64,000 nt of DNA. Origin: an uncultured Corynebacterium sp. Its GTDB lineage: Bacteria > Actinomycetota > Actinomycetes > Mycobacteriales > Mycobacteriaceae. Each line of letters starts with the position of its first letter. Positions within the stretch are counted from its first letter, which is position 1. The notes under the pieces were generated by a model. The model searched no databases. It saw only the letters and a program-made list of their open reading frames with translations, and was not told the origin of the DNA. Where the stretch lies: contig NZ_CALUCS010000008.1 in NCBI RefSeq assembly GCF_943914615.1, positions 30,547 through 94,546 on the forward strand. The letters are read 5' to 3'. Shown here piece by piece: positions 1 through 8,031 of the stretch. The position numbers and the translations under genes are program-made.

Positions 1-2
1 GA

Positions 3-221
3 CTCGGCGGCACATTCTGGTGGCAATACGAAAACCCGGAAATCAACGAGTGGACATACACCACCGTCCTGGCCACCTGCTCCGAACATCTGGAGCTGCA
101 CCCGACCGCCGAATCACTGGAGCTACTGTGGCAGCCCATCGACCAGCTCGAAGAACTGCCACTGATGCCGGAGTTTAAGGCCAGTTTGCCCGCCATCCGG
201 GCAGCAGTAGACTCCCTTTAA
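3..221 (+). CDS. NUDIX hydrolase, C-terminal part (gene starts before the window)
   Basis: An open frame enters from the left edge and ends in TAA at 219-221, giving 72 residues. It contains WTYTTVLA, then ESLEL.W.P...LEELPLMPEF and a short helical tail. This resembles the C-terminal third of actinobacterial NUDIX hydrolases, which cleave nucleoside diphosphates linked to another moiety. The NUDIX box itself lies outside the window, so the family call rests on the tail only. The next gene begins at the base directly after this stop codon, so the two are probably cotranscribed and translationally coupled. The substrate cannot be told. Confidence 0.6.
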   Translation, partial: LGGTFWWQYENPEINEWTYTTVLATCSEHLELHPTAESLELLWQPIDQLEELPLMPEFKASLPAIRAAVDSL

Positions 222-1610
222 GTGAAATACCCCGCGCTGCCGCTTCCACTGCCACAAGCATGGCGCGCCCTCGTGGCGCTGTGCATCGGCTTCTTTATGA
301 TCCTGCTGGATCAAACGATTGTCGCCGTCGCCACGCCCGCATTCCAAGCCGACCTGCACGCCGACTACGGCCAAGTGCTGTGGGTCACCAGTGCCTACCT
401 GCTGGCGTTCGCGGTGCCTCTGATGGTCACCGGCCGGCTCGGCGACCGCTTCGGCCCGAAGAACCTCTACATCGCGGGCATGACGATCTTCACGCTCTCG
501 TCACTTGCCTGCGGACTGGCCGGCAGCATAGAAACGCTAATCGCCGCCCGCGCCGTGCAAGGTATTGGCGGATCTTTATTGACGCCCCAGACCATGAGCG
601 TGATCAACCGTATCTTCCCGCGAGACAAGCGCGGGGCCGCACTGGGCATCTGGGGTGCCACGGCGGGAATATCCACGCTCGCCGGACCACTGCTCGGAGG
701 CCTCATCACCCAGTACGCAACCTGGCAGTGGGTGTTCTTCATCAACGTACCCATCGGTGTGCTGTCCGTGGTGATGGTCGCCCGCTGGGTCCCACGTTTC
801 CAGCCGACCGAGGAACGCATCAACGTGCCGTCGATCCTGCTTTCCATGGTGGCGATGACGATGGTGATCTACGGCATCCAAGAAGGCGACCCCGCCGGCT
901 GGGCGCCGTGGATCTGGGCACTGCTGCTCGGAGGCGTAGCGCTGCTGGTGGCCTTCGTCTGGCTGCAATCCCGCCTATCCGCAGGCAGCGCGCTGGTTCC
1001 GATCTCCCTGTTCGCACGCCGCCACTTCGCATTCGGCAACGCATCCATCTTCACCATGGGCTTCACCGTCGCCGGCATGATGGTGCCAGTGATGATGTAT
1101 CTGCAGGAAGTTCACCGTTTCAGCCCGATGAAGGCATCCATCGTTGTGACCCCCATGGCCATCATCGCTGGAATTATGGCGCCGTTCGTCGGCCGGCTGG
1201 TCGACCGCTACGAGCCCAGGCGCTTCGCCGTCCTCGGATTCTGCCTAATGGCCACCGGCGTGGCCGCGTTGGTGTTCTCCATGCGCCCCGAACGCCCACT
1301 ATGGATGATGATCGGAGCGTTCGTGATCCTCGGATTCGGAAACTCCTTCGTCTGGGCCCCGAACTCCACCACCACCCTGCGCGACCTGCCGCCCCAGTTC
1401 GCCGGAGCGGGCTCTGGAATGTACAACGCCACCCGCCAACTCGGCGCCGTTACAGGAGCCGCCGTTATCGCCGCAGTCGTCCAAGCACGCGTCAGTGCCG
1501 TCGGTCCTCAGGCCTTCGGTGACTCCCTGCTGCCCGCGGTGATCATGCTGATCCTCGGCGCAGTGGCCTCCGGCATGGCTCGGCCAGAGGGCAGTCGCGG
1601 AGACGAGTAG
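222..1610 (+). CDS. MFS drug-type exporter, DHA2 (EmrB/QacA) family
   Basis: A 462-residue integral membrane protein, the usual size of the 14-helix DHA2 major facilitator family, which exports drugs and other hydrophobic compounds with proton antiport. The first helix carries DQTIVAVATPAF, the DHA2 signature. Motif A is GRLGDRFGPK near residues 66-75, and the antiporter motif C is seen as GATAGISTLAGPLLGG near 143-158. The start is GTG at 222, immediately after the TAA of the NUDIX gene, with no room for its own promoter. The protein ends in a short charged tail (RPEGSRGDE). The substrate is unknown. The gap after the stop codon holds a 9-bp direct repeat (ATAAAGACA then ATAAAGACC). Confidence 0.88.
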   Translation: MKYPALPLPLPQAWRALVALCIGFFMILLDQTIVAVATPAFQADLHADYGQVLWVTSAYLLAFAVPLMVTGRLGDRFGPKNLYIAGMTIFTLSSLACGLAGSIETLIAARAVQGIGGSLLTPQTMSVINRIFPRDKRGAALGIWGATAGISTLAGPLLGGLITQYATWQWVFFINVPIGVLSVVMVARWVPRFQPTEERINVPSILLSMVAMTMVIYGIQEGDPAGWAPWIWALLLGGVALLVAFVWLQSRLSAGSALVPISLFARRHFAFGNASIFTMGFTVAGMMVPVMMYLQEVHRFSPMKASIVVTPMAIIAGIMAPFVGRLVDRYEPRRFAVLGFCLMATGVAALVFSMRPERPLWMMIGAFVILGFGNSFVWAPNSTTTLRDLPPQFAGAGSGMYNATRQLGAVTGAAVIAAVVQARVSAVGPQAFGDSLLPAVIMLILGAVASGMARPEGSRGDE

Positions 1611-1715
1611 GCGTCAATAATAAAGACAATAAAGACCGGAAAACCAGTAGAGGCCAGCTAAACCCCCGAAACCGTCACGAAAACATCCCGCCCGGCAGAT
1701 CCGGCGGGGTATCGC

Positions 1716-1721
1716 TAAACT
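1716..1721 (+). promoter_or_regulatory. -10 box TAAACT for leaderless pfkA
   Basis: TAAACT lies exactly 7 nt before the ATG at 1729, so transcription should start at the start codon. No Shine-Dalgarno sequence is present. An inverted repeat, CCCGCC (1687-1692) and GGCGGG (1703-1708), overlaps the expected -35 region and could be an operator. Confidence 0.65.
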
Positions 1722-1728
1722 TTAAAAC

Positions 1729-2757
1729 ATGCGTATTGCGACCTTGACCAGTGGTGGAGACTGCCCAGGATTGAACGCCGTCATCCGAGGCATCGTACGG
1801 ACAGCGGCCGGGGAAGGCCATACCGTCGTCGGATTCGAAGACGGCTGGCAGGGACTGCTGGAAGACCGCCGCGTGCAACTGTATGACGACGACTTTATCG
1901 ACCGGATCCTGCGCCGCGGAGGCACCATCCTCGGCACCGGACGCCTGCACCCCGACGACTTCATGGCCGGCATCGACCGAGTCAAAGCCAACCTCGCGGA
2001 CGCAGGCATCGACGCACTGATCCCCATCGGCGGCGAAGGCACCCTGAAGGGCGCGCGCTTCCTGCACGATAACGGCGTGCCAGTGGTCGGCGTGCCGAAG
2101 ACCATCGACAATGACGTCAACGGAACCGACTACACCTTCGGCTTCGATACCGCCGTCGCCGTCGCCACCGACGCCATCGACCGCCTGCACACCACCGCCG
2201 AATCACACGACCGCGTGATGATCGTGGAAGTCATGGGCCGCCACGTCGGCTGGATCGCACTGCACGCAGGCATGGCCGGCGGGGCCCACGAAATCCTGAT
2301 CCCGGAGTTCCCGTTCGACATCGACGACGTCTGCCGCCGCATGGCTCGCCGATTCCAGCTGGGGGAGAAGTACGGCATTATTGTCGTCGCCGAAGGCGCA
2401 CTGCCGAAGGAAGGCACCCTGGACGTCGCCGAACGCGAAGTTGACCAGTTCGGCCACGAGAAGTTCCAAGACATGTCCGCGCTGATCGCCAAGGAGATCG
2501 AAAACCGCCTGGATACCGACGTACGTTCCACCGTGCTGGGGCACATCCAGCGCGGCGGAACTCCCACGGCGTTTGACCGCGTTCTGGCAACGCGCTTTGC
2601 CGTGAATGCCACCAAAGCCGCCATCCGGGGAGAATTCGGCAAGGTCGTTGCGCTCAAGGGCGGCAGCATCGAGCTGATCGACTTTGAAGAAGCCGTCGGC
2701 ACGCTGAAGGAAGTTCCCGAGAGGCGCTACGAAACGGCGCGCTCGCTGTTCGGCTAG
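1729..2757 (+). CDS. pfkA: 6-phosphofructokinase
   Basis: Phosphorylates fructose 6-phosphate to fructose 1,6-bisphosphate, the committed step of glycolysis, in the cytoplasm. The 342-residue protein has the phosphate-binding GGDCPGLNAVIRG near residues 9-21, the catalytic PKTIDNDVNGTDYTFGFDTA near 123-142 and VEVMGRHVGW near 164-173, all in family order. At the two sites that separate ATP-using from PPi-using enzymes it has Gly (GGEGT) at the first and Lys (PKTIDND) at the second. This combination occurs in the actinobacterial branch, so ATP is the likely donor, but the sequence does not settle it. The gene is monocistronic. A 3 x 32-bp tandem repeat begins 23 bp after its stop. Confidence 0.95.
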   Translation: MRIATLTSGGDCPGLNAVIRGIVRTAAGEGHTVVGFEDGWQGLLEDRRVQLYDDDFIDRILRRGGTILGTGRLHPDDFMAGIDRVKANLADAGIDALIPIGGEGTLKGARFLHDNGVPVVGVPKTIDNDVNGTDYTFGFDTAVAVATDAIDRLHTTAESHDRVMIVEVMGRHVGWIALHAGMAGGAHEILIPEFPFDIDDVCRRMARRFQLGEKYGIIVVAEGALPKEGTLDVAEREVDQFGHEKFQDMSALIAKEIENRLDTDVRSTVLGHIQRGGTPTAFDRVLATRFAVNATKAAIRGEFGKVVALKGGSIELIDFEEAVGTLKEVPERRYETARSLFG

Positions 2758-2780
2758 CGAGTGCCAGCGAACGCCGTGGC

Positions 2781-2876
2781 GTGCTGTGGCGCGCCGGGCA
2801 GCCGTGCCTGACGTGCTGTGGCGCGCCGGGCAGCCGCGGCTGACGTGCTGTGGCGCGCGGGACAGCCGCAGCTGAC
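2781..2876. repeat. Tandem repeat, 3 x 32 bp, downstream of pfkA
   Basis: Three head-to-tail copies at 2781-2812, 2813-2844 and 2845-2876. Each begins GTGCTGTGGCGCGC and ends in a CTGAC-type pentamer. Copies differ at a few positions. No spacers separate them, so this is a minisatellite and not a CRISPR. Confidence 0.9.
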
Positions 2877-3095
2877 TTGGCAAAACTCTCACGCAGAGGA
2901 CCAGGTCAGGTGCCACGATTGGTTCCGATCCGGCTGAAATTGACGGTCGACGAGGTGCGACGCCACACAGGCGTAGGGGTTTTGTCAAGGGGGAGTTGAA
3001 ATGCCTGTGGAAAACGCCCGCGAAGGGGACGAGTTATCCACAGGAGGTCGCGCGGGGCGGGGCAGAAATTTTGCGCATAGTTTAGCGTTCGGGGC
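2877..3095. other. Gap with two facing DnaA-box-like 9-mers
   Basis: This is the rest of the 338-bp pfkA - DUF222 gap. It holds TTATCCACA at 3034-3042, a perfect match to the general DnaA box TTATNCACA, and TGTGGAAAA at 3005-3013, the reverse complement of TTTTCCACA, a weaker match. The two face each other 20 bp apart. No gene is seen in this stretch. Whether DnaA binds here is not known. Confidence 0.5.
3083..3088 (+). promoter_or_regulatory. -10 box TAGCGT for leaderless DUF222 gene
   Basis: TAGCGT is followed by 7 nt (TCGGGGC) and the ATG at 3096. The same hexamer and spacing occur before the iron-binding lipoprotein gene at 21940. No Shine-Dalgarno sequence is present. Confidence 0.6.
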
Positions 3096-4730
3096 ATGGA
3101 GAAATTGCAGCAGCTCGCGAAGCTCAAGCGTCAAGTGGCGGACGCGCAGCGCCACGGCGTGGAGCTGCTGACAGAAGCCATCGGAACGCCCGCCGAGCAG
3201 CTCCCGCTGGAGCGCGAGTATGCGCGAAGTGTGGCGCGGGCAGCGGAACATTTCTCCGGGGCGGCGTACTCGCGTTATAAGAAGCGGGCTTTGGAGGCCG
3301 CCCAGCGCAACGGACACGGTCTGGATGTGCTGATACTGATCGCCGAACGAGCTCGGGCACTGGGGATCAAACAGCGTTACGTGTTTACGGAAACGCTATG
3401 CAACACTGCCGGAGACTATGCGGCAATTTCGCGCCGGGCGACGCAACTGCGGCGCGAAATGCAAGGGCCGCGGGTGCCCGACGACGGAGGACGCCGCATC
3501 ATGCACGGCACGAAGACCACTATCCAGTTCACGGGGCCGTCGCACCGCATGTCCGAGATCTGGGACTCTGCACGCCTGGACCCACTTGCGTGGCTCACGG
3601 AGAATCGCACCATTCAACGCAGCACTCTGACCACCAACGTTGTGGTCAACCTGGATGACTACATTCAGGTACTCAGCGGCCAAGGGGATGAGATCGAGCT
3701 GCGGGCCACCAATGGGGCCGTCCTCACCGGGGCGGAATACGTCGCCCGTCGCCTAGAAAACGCCGGGTTTCCCCGCCAGCTATCCACGCCAATCGCTGAC
3801 GCTTCAGTCGCCGACGTTTCAACTGCCGAGACCCCAATCGTCGACGGCTCGGTCGCCGACGCCTCGACTATCGACGGCTCGGTCGCCGACGCAGCGGTGA
3901 CACCGGCGCCTACACCTGATATTGCTACTCAAGCTGGGGCCTTTGAAAAATGGCACGGAGGCAGTGTGGTCGACGCGGCGGGCGGAGTGCCGTCTCCGGG
4001 GCAGCCGCCAGGCGCTGGACGGCCACCGGGTGTTGAACTGTCGTCGGGCGCTGAACGGTCGTCGGGCGCTGAACCGTCGGCGGGCTCTGAGCCGGCGCTG
4101 GGCGCTGAGCCGGTGCCCGCGGGCGTGGCAGATAGTATCTCGGCCAGCTCGGCGGAGACGGCGCTTACGGCGAGGCCAGCCGGTGTGGCAGGTATTGCGG
4201 GCGCGGCAGGTGTTGCGGGCGCGGCAGGTGTTGCGAACGCGGCAAAGACGGCAAGCGTGATGCTGAAGGATGGAGATTGCATCACCTTGATAGCTCCGGA
4301 GCAAGGGCCGGTGAATTTATACAGGGTGAAGCGGTTGGCGTCACCAAAACAGCGCCGAATGTTGGAAGCCGAAACGACGCGATGTGCCTGGCCGGGATGT
4401 GGGCGTCCGGCGAGTGAATGCCAAGTTCACCACCTGCAGGAATTCGCGAAAGGCGGAGAAACAAACCCCGAAAACATGACACTCCTGTGCCCGTATCACA
4501 ATGGCGTGAACGGGCAACGCGGCCGCGGGCGGATGGTGCGCGAGGGCGGGCGCGTCACCTGGCTGCCGCCGGACCCGCCGGGACGTGGGGAACCGCCGGA
4601 CCCGCCGGGGCCGCCGGGCCGCGGGGAACCGGCGGAACTGCCGGAAATGCCGGGCCCGCTGGGACGCGGGGAACCGCCCAGACGCGCGGCCGCGCTGGGA
4701 GACGTCGGGGTGTCCGAAGAAGGGGCGTAG
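3096..4730 (+). CDS. DUF222 / HNH endonuclease domain protein (13E12-like)
   Basis: A 544-residue protein with an N-terminal DUF222-like helical region (about residues 1-230) and a C-terminal HNH nuclease motif: CAWPGCGRP, then VHHL, then LLCPYHN (about 430-470). The Cys pairs should bind zinc and the His residues are catalytic in the family. Between them lies a long low-complexity stretch coded by several codon-length DNA repeats: a 30-bp period around 3841-3892 (TIDGSVADA), 18-bp units around 4036-4130 (SSGAE) and 18-bp units around 4189-4245 (AGVAGA). The tail is PPDPPGR-rich. Such proteins are multicopy in actinobacteria and their role is unclear. The ATG at 3096 has a leaderless-type promoter. 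Confidence 0.82.
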   Translation: MEKLQQLAKLKRQVADAQRHGVELLTEAIGTPAEQLPLEREYARSVARAAEHFSGAAYSRYKKRALEAAQRNGHGLDVLILIAERARALGIKQRYVFTETLCNTAGDYAAISRRATQLRREMQGPRVPDDGGRRIMHGTKTTIQFTGPSHRMSEIWDSARLDPLAWLTENRTIQRSTLTTNVVVNLDDYIQVLSGQGDEIELRATNGAVLTGAEYVARRLENAGFPRQLSTPIADASVADVSTAETPIVDGSVADASTIDGSVADAAVTPAPTPDIATQAGAFEKWHGGSVVDAAGGVPSPGQPPGAGRPPGVELSSGAERSSGAEPSAGSEPALGAEPVPAGVADSISASSAETALTARPAGVAGIAGAAGVAGAAGVANAAKTASVMLKDGDCITLIAPEQGPVNLYRVKRLASPKQRRMLEAETTRCAWPGCGRPASECQVHHLQEFAKGGETNPENMTLLCPYHNGVNGQRGRGRMVREGGRVTWLPPDPPGRGEPPDPPGPPGRGEPAELPEMPGPLGRGEPPRRAAALGDVGVSEEGA

Positions 4731-4824
4731 GTGGGCATTGGCGCGCTGAAATGCGAGGGAGGCGCGCGGAGGCGCGGCCGCGTGCACCCAGCGACCCTAA
4801 CGCCACACAGTTACGCATACGTAT

Positions 4825-4830
4825 TAAGAT
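4825..4830 (+). promoter_or_regulatory. -10 box TAAGAT for leaderless gatB
   Basis: TAAGAT is followed by 7 nt (GGCTGGC) and the ATG at 4838. This favours 4838 over the in-frame ATG at 4829, which overlaps the box. Confidence 0.6.
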
Positions 4831-4837
4831 GGCTGGC

Positions 4838-6355
4838 ATGACTGCGCCTGTCTACGATTACTCCGATGATGTGATGGACTTCGACGAAGTGCTGGAGCAC
4901 TTCGACCCGGTAATGGGCATGGAAGTTCACGTCGAACTCGCCACGAAGACGAAAATGTTCTCCACGTCCTCTGCGGAATTCGGCGACGCACCAAACAGCA
5001 ACGTCGACCCATGCAGCCTCGGCCTACCGGGCGCGCTGCCAGTTGTAAACAAGCTCGGCGTGGAATGGGCCATCAAGATTGGCCTGGCGCTGAACTGCGA
5101 GATTGCTCCGAAGTCCCGCTTCGCACGCAAGAACTACTTCTACCCAGACCAGCCGAAGAACTACCAGATCTCCCAGTACGACGAGCCCATCGCCTACGAC
5201 GGGTACCTCGACGTCGTATTGGAAGACGGTACCGAATGGCGCGTGGAGATTGAACGCGCCCACATGGAAGAAGACACCGGCAAGCTGACCCACCTCGGCG
5301 GTGCAGACGGTCGCATCCACGGCGCCACCGCCTCCCTCGTGGACTGCAACCGCGCAGGCGTGCCACTGATCGAAATTGTGACCAAGCCGATCGAAGGCGC
5401 CGGCGAACGAGCACCAGAAGTTGCGAAGGCATACGTCTCCGCACTCCGCGACCTCGTCAAGGCACTCGGCGTATCCGACGCGCGCATGGATCAGGGCTCC
5501 ATGCGCGTGGACTCCAACCTGTCCCTGCGCCCCGTCGGCACCACCGAATACGGCATGCGCACCGAAACGAAGAACATCAACTCGCTGAAGTCCGTCGAGC
5601 AGGCCGTGCGCTTTGAAATGCAGCGCCAGGCAGCCTGCCTCGTCAACGACGTGGAAATCGTTCAGGAAACCCGCCACTACCAGGAAACCGACGGCACCAC
5701 CTCCAAGGGGCGCCCGAAGGAAACCATGGCGGACTACCGCTACTTCAACGACCCAGACCTGCCGCCCGTACTCGCCCCCGCAGAGTGGGTCGAAGAAATC
5801 CGCTCCACCCTGCCGGAAATGCCGTGGATCCGCCGCGCCCGCATCCAGGAGGAATGGGGCCTGAAGGACGAAGAAATGCGCGACCTGGTCAACGCCGGCG
5901 CTCTGGATCTAGTGGTCGACACCGTCGAAGCAGGCGCCAAGCCCGACGAAGCTCGCTCCTGGTGGGTCTCCTACCTCGCAGGCAAGGCAAACGAACAAGG
6001 CGTAGAACTTACCGGTCTCGACATCACGCCGGCTCAGGTGGCGCGGGTGGCGTCACTAGTAAACGAAGGCAAGCTCACCACCAAGCTTGCACGTCAAGCA
6101 GTCGACGGAGTGCTGGCAGGCGAAGGCGACGTCGACGAGGTTGTCGCAGCGCGTGGCCTGGAAGTCGTGCGCGATGACGGCGCCATCGAAGCAGCCGTCG
6201 ACGAAGCCCTGGCCGCAAACCCGGACATCGTCGAAAAGTACCGTGCGGGCAACAAGAAGGTTACCGGTGCGATTGTCGGTGCCGTCATGAAGGCCACCAA
6301 GGGTAAGGCAGACCCCGCACAGGTTAACCAGCTGATCGCTAAGAAGCTCAGCTAG
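4838..6355 (+). CDS. gatB: Aspartyl/glutamyl-tRNA(Asn/Gln) amidotransferase subunit B
   Basis: Subunit B of the GatCAB complex, which converts misacylated Glu-tRNA(Gln) or Asp-tRNA(Asn) to the correct aminoacyl-tRNA. The product from ATG 4838 has 505 residues, normal for the family. It carries MGMEVHVELATKTKMFS near residues 25-41, FYPDQPKNYQISQYDEP near 102-118 and THLGGADGRIHGA near 150-162, all in the GatB catalytic cradle, and ends in the helical GatB/YqeY domain (KKVTGAIVGAVMKATKG). An upstream in-frame extension back to 4418 overlaps the DUF222 gene and is not credible. A tRNA-Gln gene in the same window (43935) would supply a substrate. The gatC and gatA genes are not in the window. 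Confidence 0.96.
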   Translation: MTAPVYDYSDDVMDFDEVLEHFDPVMGMEVHVELATKTKMFSTSSAEFGDAPNSNVDPCSLGLPGALPVVNKLGVEWAIKIGLALNCEIAPKSRFARKNYFYPDQPKNYQISQYDEPIAYDGYLDVVLEDGTEWRVEIERAHMEEDTGKLTHLGGADGRIHGATASLVDCNRAGVPLIEIVTKPIEGAGERAPEVAKAYVSALRDLVKALGVSDARMDQGSMRVDSNLSLRPVGTTEYGMRTETKNINSLKSVEQAVRFEMQRQAACLVNDVEIVQETRHYQETDGTTSKGRPKETMADYRYFNDPDLPPVLAPAEWVEEIRSTLPEMPWIRRARIQEEWGLKDEEMRDLVNAGALDLVVDTVEAGAKPDEARSWWVSYLAGKANEQGVELTGLDITPAQVARVASLVNEGKLTTKLARQAVDGVLAGEGDVDEVVAARGLEVVRDDGAIEAAVDEALAANPDIVEKYRAGNKKVTGAIVGAVMKATKGKADPAQVNQLIAKKLS

Positions 6356-6476
6356 CGGCGCCAGGGCTGCGGAAGCCCAGTGGTCGCTCGGCGGCAGTCC
6401 GGCGGGAACACCGACGATGGAATACGTCATCGGAGACATGCCGAGTGACCTCCCGCACAAATCGTGCTGGTCAGAA

Positions 6477-6482
6477 TACTGT
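6477..6482 (+). promoter_or_regulatory. -10 box TACTGT for leaderless DoxX gene
   Basis: TACTGT is followed by 7 nt (GGAGTGC) and a GTG at 6490. The next upstream in-frame start (GTG 6445) has no such signal. Confidence 0.55.
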
Positions 6483-6489
6483 GGAGTGC

Positions 6490-8031
6490 GTGAATAACAA
6501 CGCGAAGCCCAACAGTTCAGACGACGCTTTGTTCGGCAACTCCGCGGATGATCTAGCGGATGACCTGAATAACGATATCGACGTGCCCGTCTACCGTCGG
6601 GACGCGCAGAAACCCGCTGGCGCCACGCCTTCCGCCAAGGCGTCCAAAATTGACAAGCCCGGTGAAGAGACTGTGGAGGCGCCGACCGAGTCGGGCTCTG
6701 CGGCAGCTGTGGCGGCCGAGGACAGTTCGAACAAGGACGCTGGCTCAGACGGTGCGTCGGCGGATCCGTCAGCTGGCGCATCGGCTAAAACTCCAGAGAA
6801 TGAAACTCCAAAGACTGCGGCTCCCGTAGAGGAGAAGCTCGCCAAGCGGGACATTTATGCGGTACTTGGTCGGGCCCGTCCGCAGCGTATTGAGAGCCGC
6901 CCGCCGGAGCCGGAAGTGGACCTGTCGAAGCTAGACGCCTCCCAGCCCGCTGCGGGAGCGGGTGTGGCTGGGGCCGACTCAAACGCTGACGCTCGCGCTA
7001 ATGTCGGTGATACCAACGGGCCGTCCGACCGTTGGGGCAAGGTTGATGACGCCAACCCGGCGGAGCGGGACACCGCCTTCAACCGACAGCCGAAGAGCAG
7101 CGTCGACGCTGCCGCAGGCGCTGACCGGGATCGTGATGCAGCTGCGGCTGGTGTAACTGGAGCTGGTGCGACTGGAGCTGGCGCGGCCGGTGCGGCAGTC
7201 GCGTCTGGCGCGGGCACGGTGGGTGCCGCTGATGACTCTGAGATTGGCGGCACCGACACGACGGGATCGGCTACTGGCGCGGTTACCGCCCCTGAAACGG
7301 CGCCAAACGCTGACCGGGATCGCGATGCAGCTGCGGCCGCTGGGGCTGGCGCTGCCGGCGCGGGTGCAGTGGCAGGCGCTGACCGGGATCGTGATGCAGC
7401 TGCGGCCACGGGCGCTGAAGTTGGCAGTGCTGACACGGCGGCCGGCGCTGACACGGCGGCTGGAGCTGACACGGCGGCTGGAGCGGGCGCGGCGACCGGC
7501 GCGGGCGCAGAAGTTAAGCGCGGTACCACCAGCTTCGGACTGTTCATTCTGCGCGCGGTGCTGGGCGCGTACCTGCTGGTACGCGGCCTGCAGACCCTGT
7601 TCGCCTTCGGCGGAGACCCGGGCGTCGACGTATTCCAGAGCCAGCTTGAGAACTACAACTTCACCGACATCCTCGCCGTCGGCATTCCCGTCGCGGAGGT
7701 TGTCGCCGGTGGCCTACTTCTCCTTGGCCTCGTCACGCCTTTCGGCGCGGCCCTCGCCACTATCGTCGGTGGATTCATGGCGTTCCACAACCTCGACAGC
7801 TTCCAAGGAACCCTATGGCCATACGGCCTGAACCCACACGTCCAGCTGTGGGCGGCGCTGACGGTGGCGTCAATAAGCCTCATCTTCCTCGGCCCCGGCC
7901 GAATCAGCCTCGACCGCAGTAGGGGATGGGCAACCCGACCGTTGGCGTCTGCATGGATTTTCTTCGTAGTCGCAGCGGCGGCCACCGCCGGGCTTTGGCT
8001 CGGCGTCGGCGGAGGCAACCCGTTCAATTAA
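6490..8031 (+). CDS. DoxX-family membrane protein with long Ala-rich N-terminal region
   Basis: From GTG 6490 the product has 513 residues. About the first 350 are hydrophilic, Ala/Gly/Asp-rich and probably disordered. The block ADRDRDAAAA occurs three times, coded by near-identical DNA around 7120, 7310 and 7380, and a 15-bp unit coding ADTAAG recurs around 7435-7480. The last 160 residues form a DoxX domain with about four hydrophobic helices (FGLFILRAVLGAYLLVRGLQ, VVAGGLLLLGLVTPFG, and two more) ending in VGGGNPFN. In mycobacteria DoxX works in a membrane oxidoreductase complex against thiol stress, but the function of this corynebacterial form is unknown. Its stop codon abuts the stop codon of the opposite-strand UvrA-like gene with no gap. 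Confidence 0.78.
   Translation: MNNNAKPNSSDDALFGNSADDLADDLNNDIDVPVYRRDAQKPAGATPSAKASKIDKPGEETVEAPTESGSAAAVAAEDSSNKDAGSDGASADPSAGASAKTPENETPKTAAPVEEKLAKRDIYAVLGRARPQRIESRPPEPEVDLSKLDASQPAAGAGVAGADSNADARANVGDTNGPSDRWGKVDDANPAERDTAFNRQPKSSVDAAAGADRDRDAAAAGVTGAGATGAGAAGAAVASGAGTVGAADDSEIGGTDTTGSATGAVTAPETAPNADRDRDAAAAAGAGAAGAGAVAGADRDRDAAAATGAEVGSADTAAGADTAAGADTAAGAGAATGAGAEVKRGTTSFGLFILRAVLGAYLLVRGLQTLFAFGGDPGVDVFQSQLENYNFTDILAVGIPVAEVVAGGLLLLGLVTPFGAALATIVGGFMAFHNLDSFQGTLWPYGLNPHVQLWAALTVASISLIFLGPGRISLDRSRGWATRPLASAWIFFVVAAAATAGLWLGVGGGNPFN

Noticed and set aside
4418..4837. N-terminal extension of GatB of 140 residues
   Set aside because: It overlaps the DUF222 gene, is of shadow composition, and GatB homologues start at the ATG near 4838.
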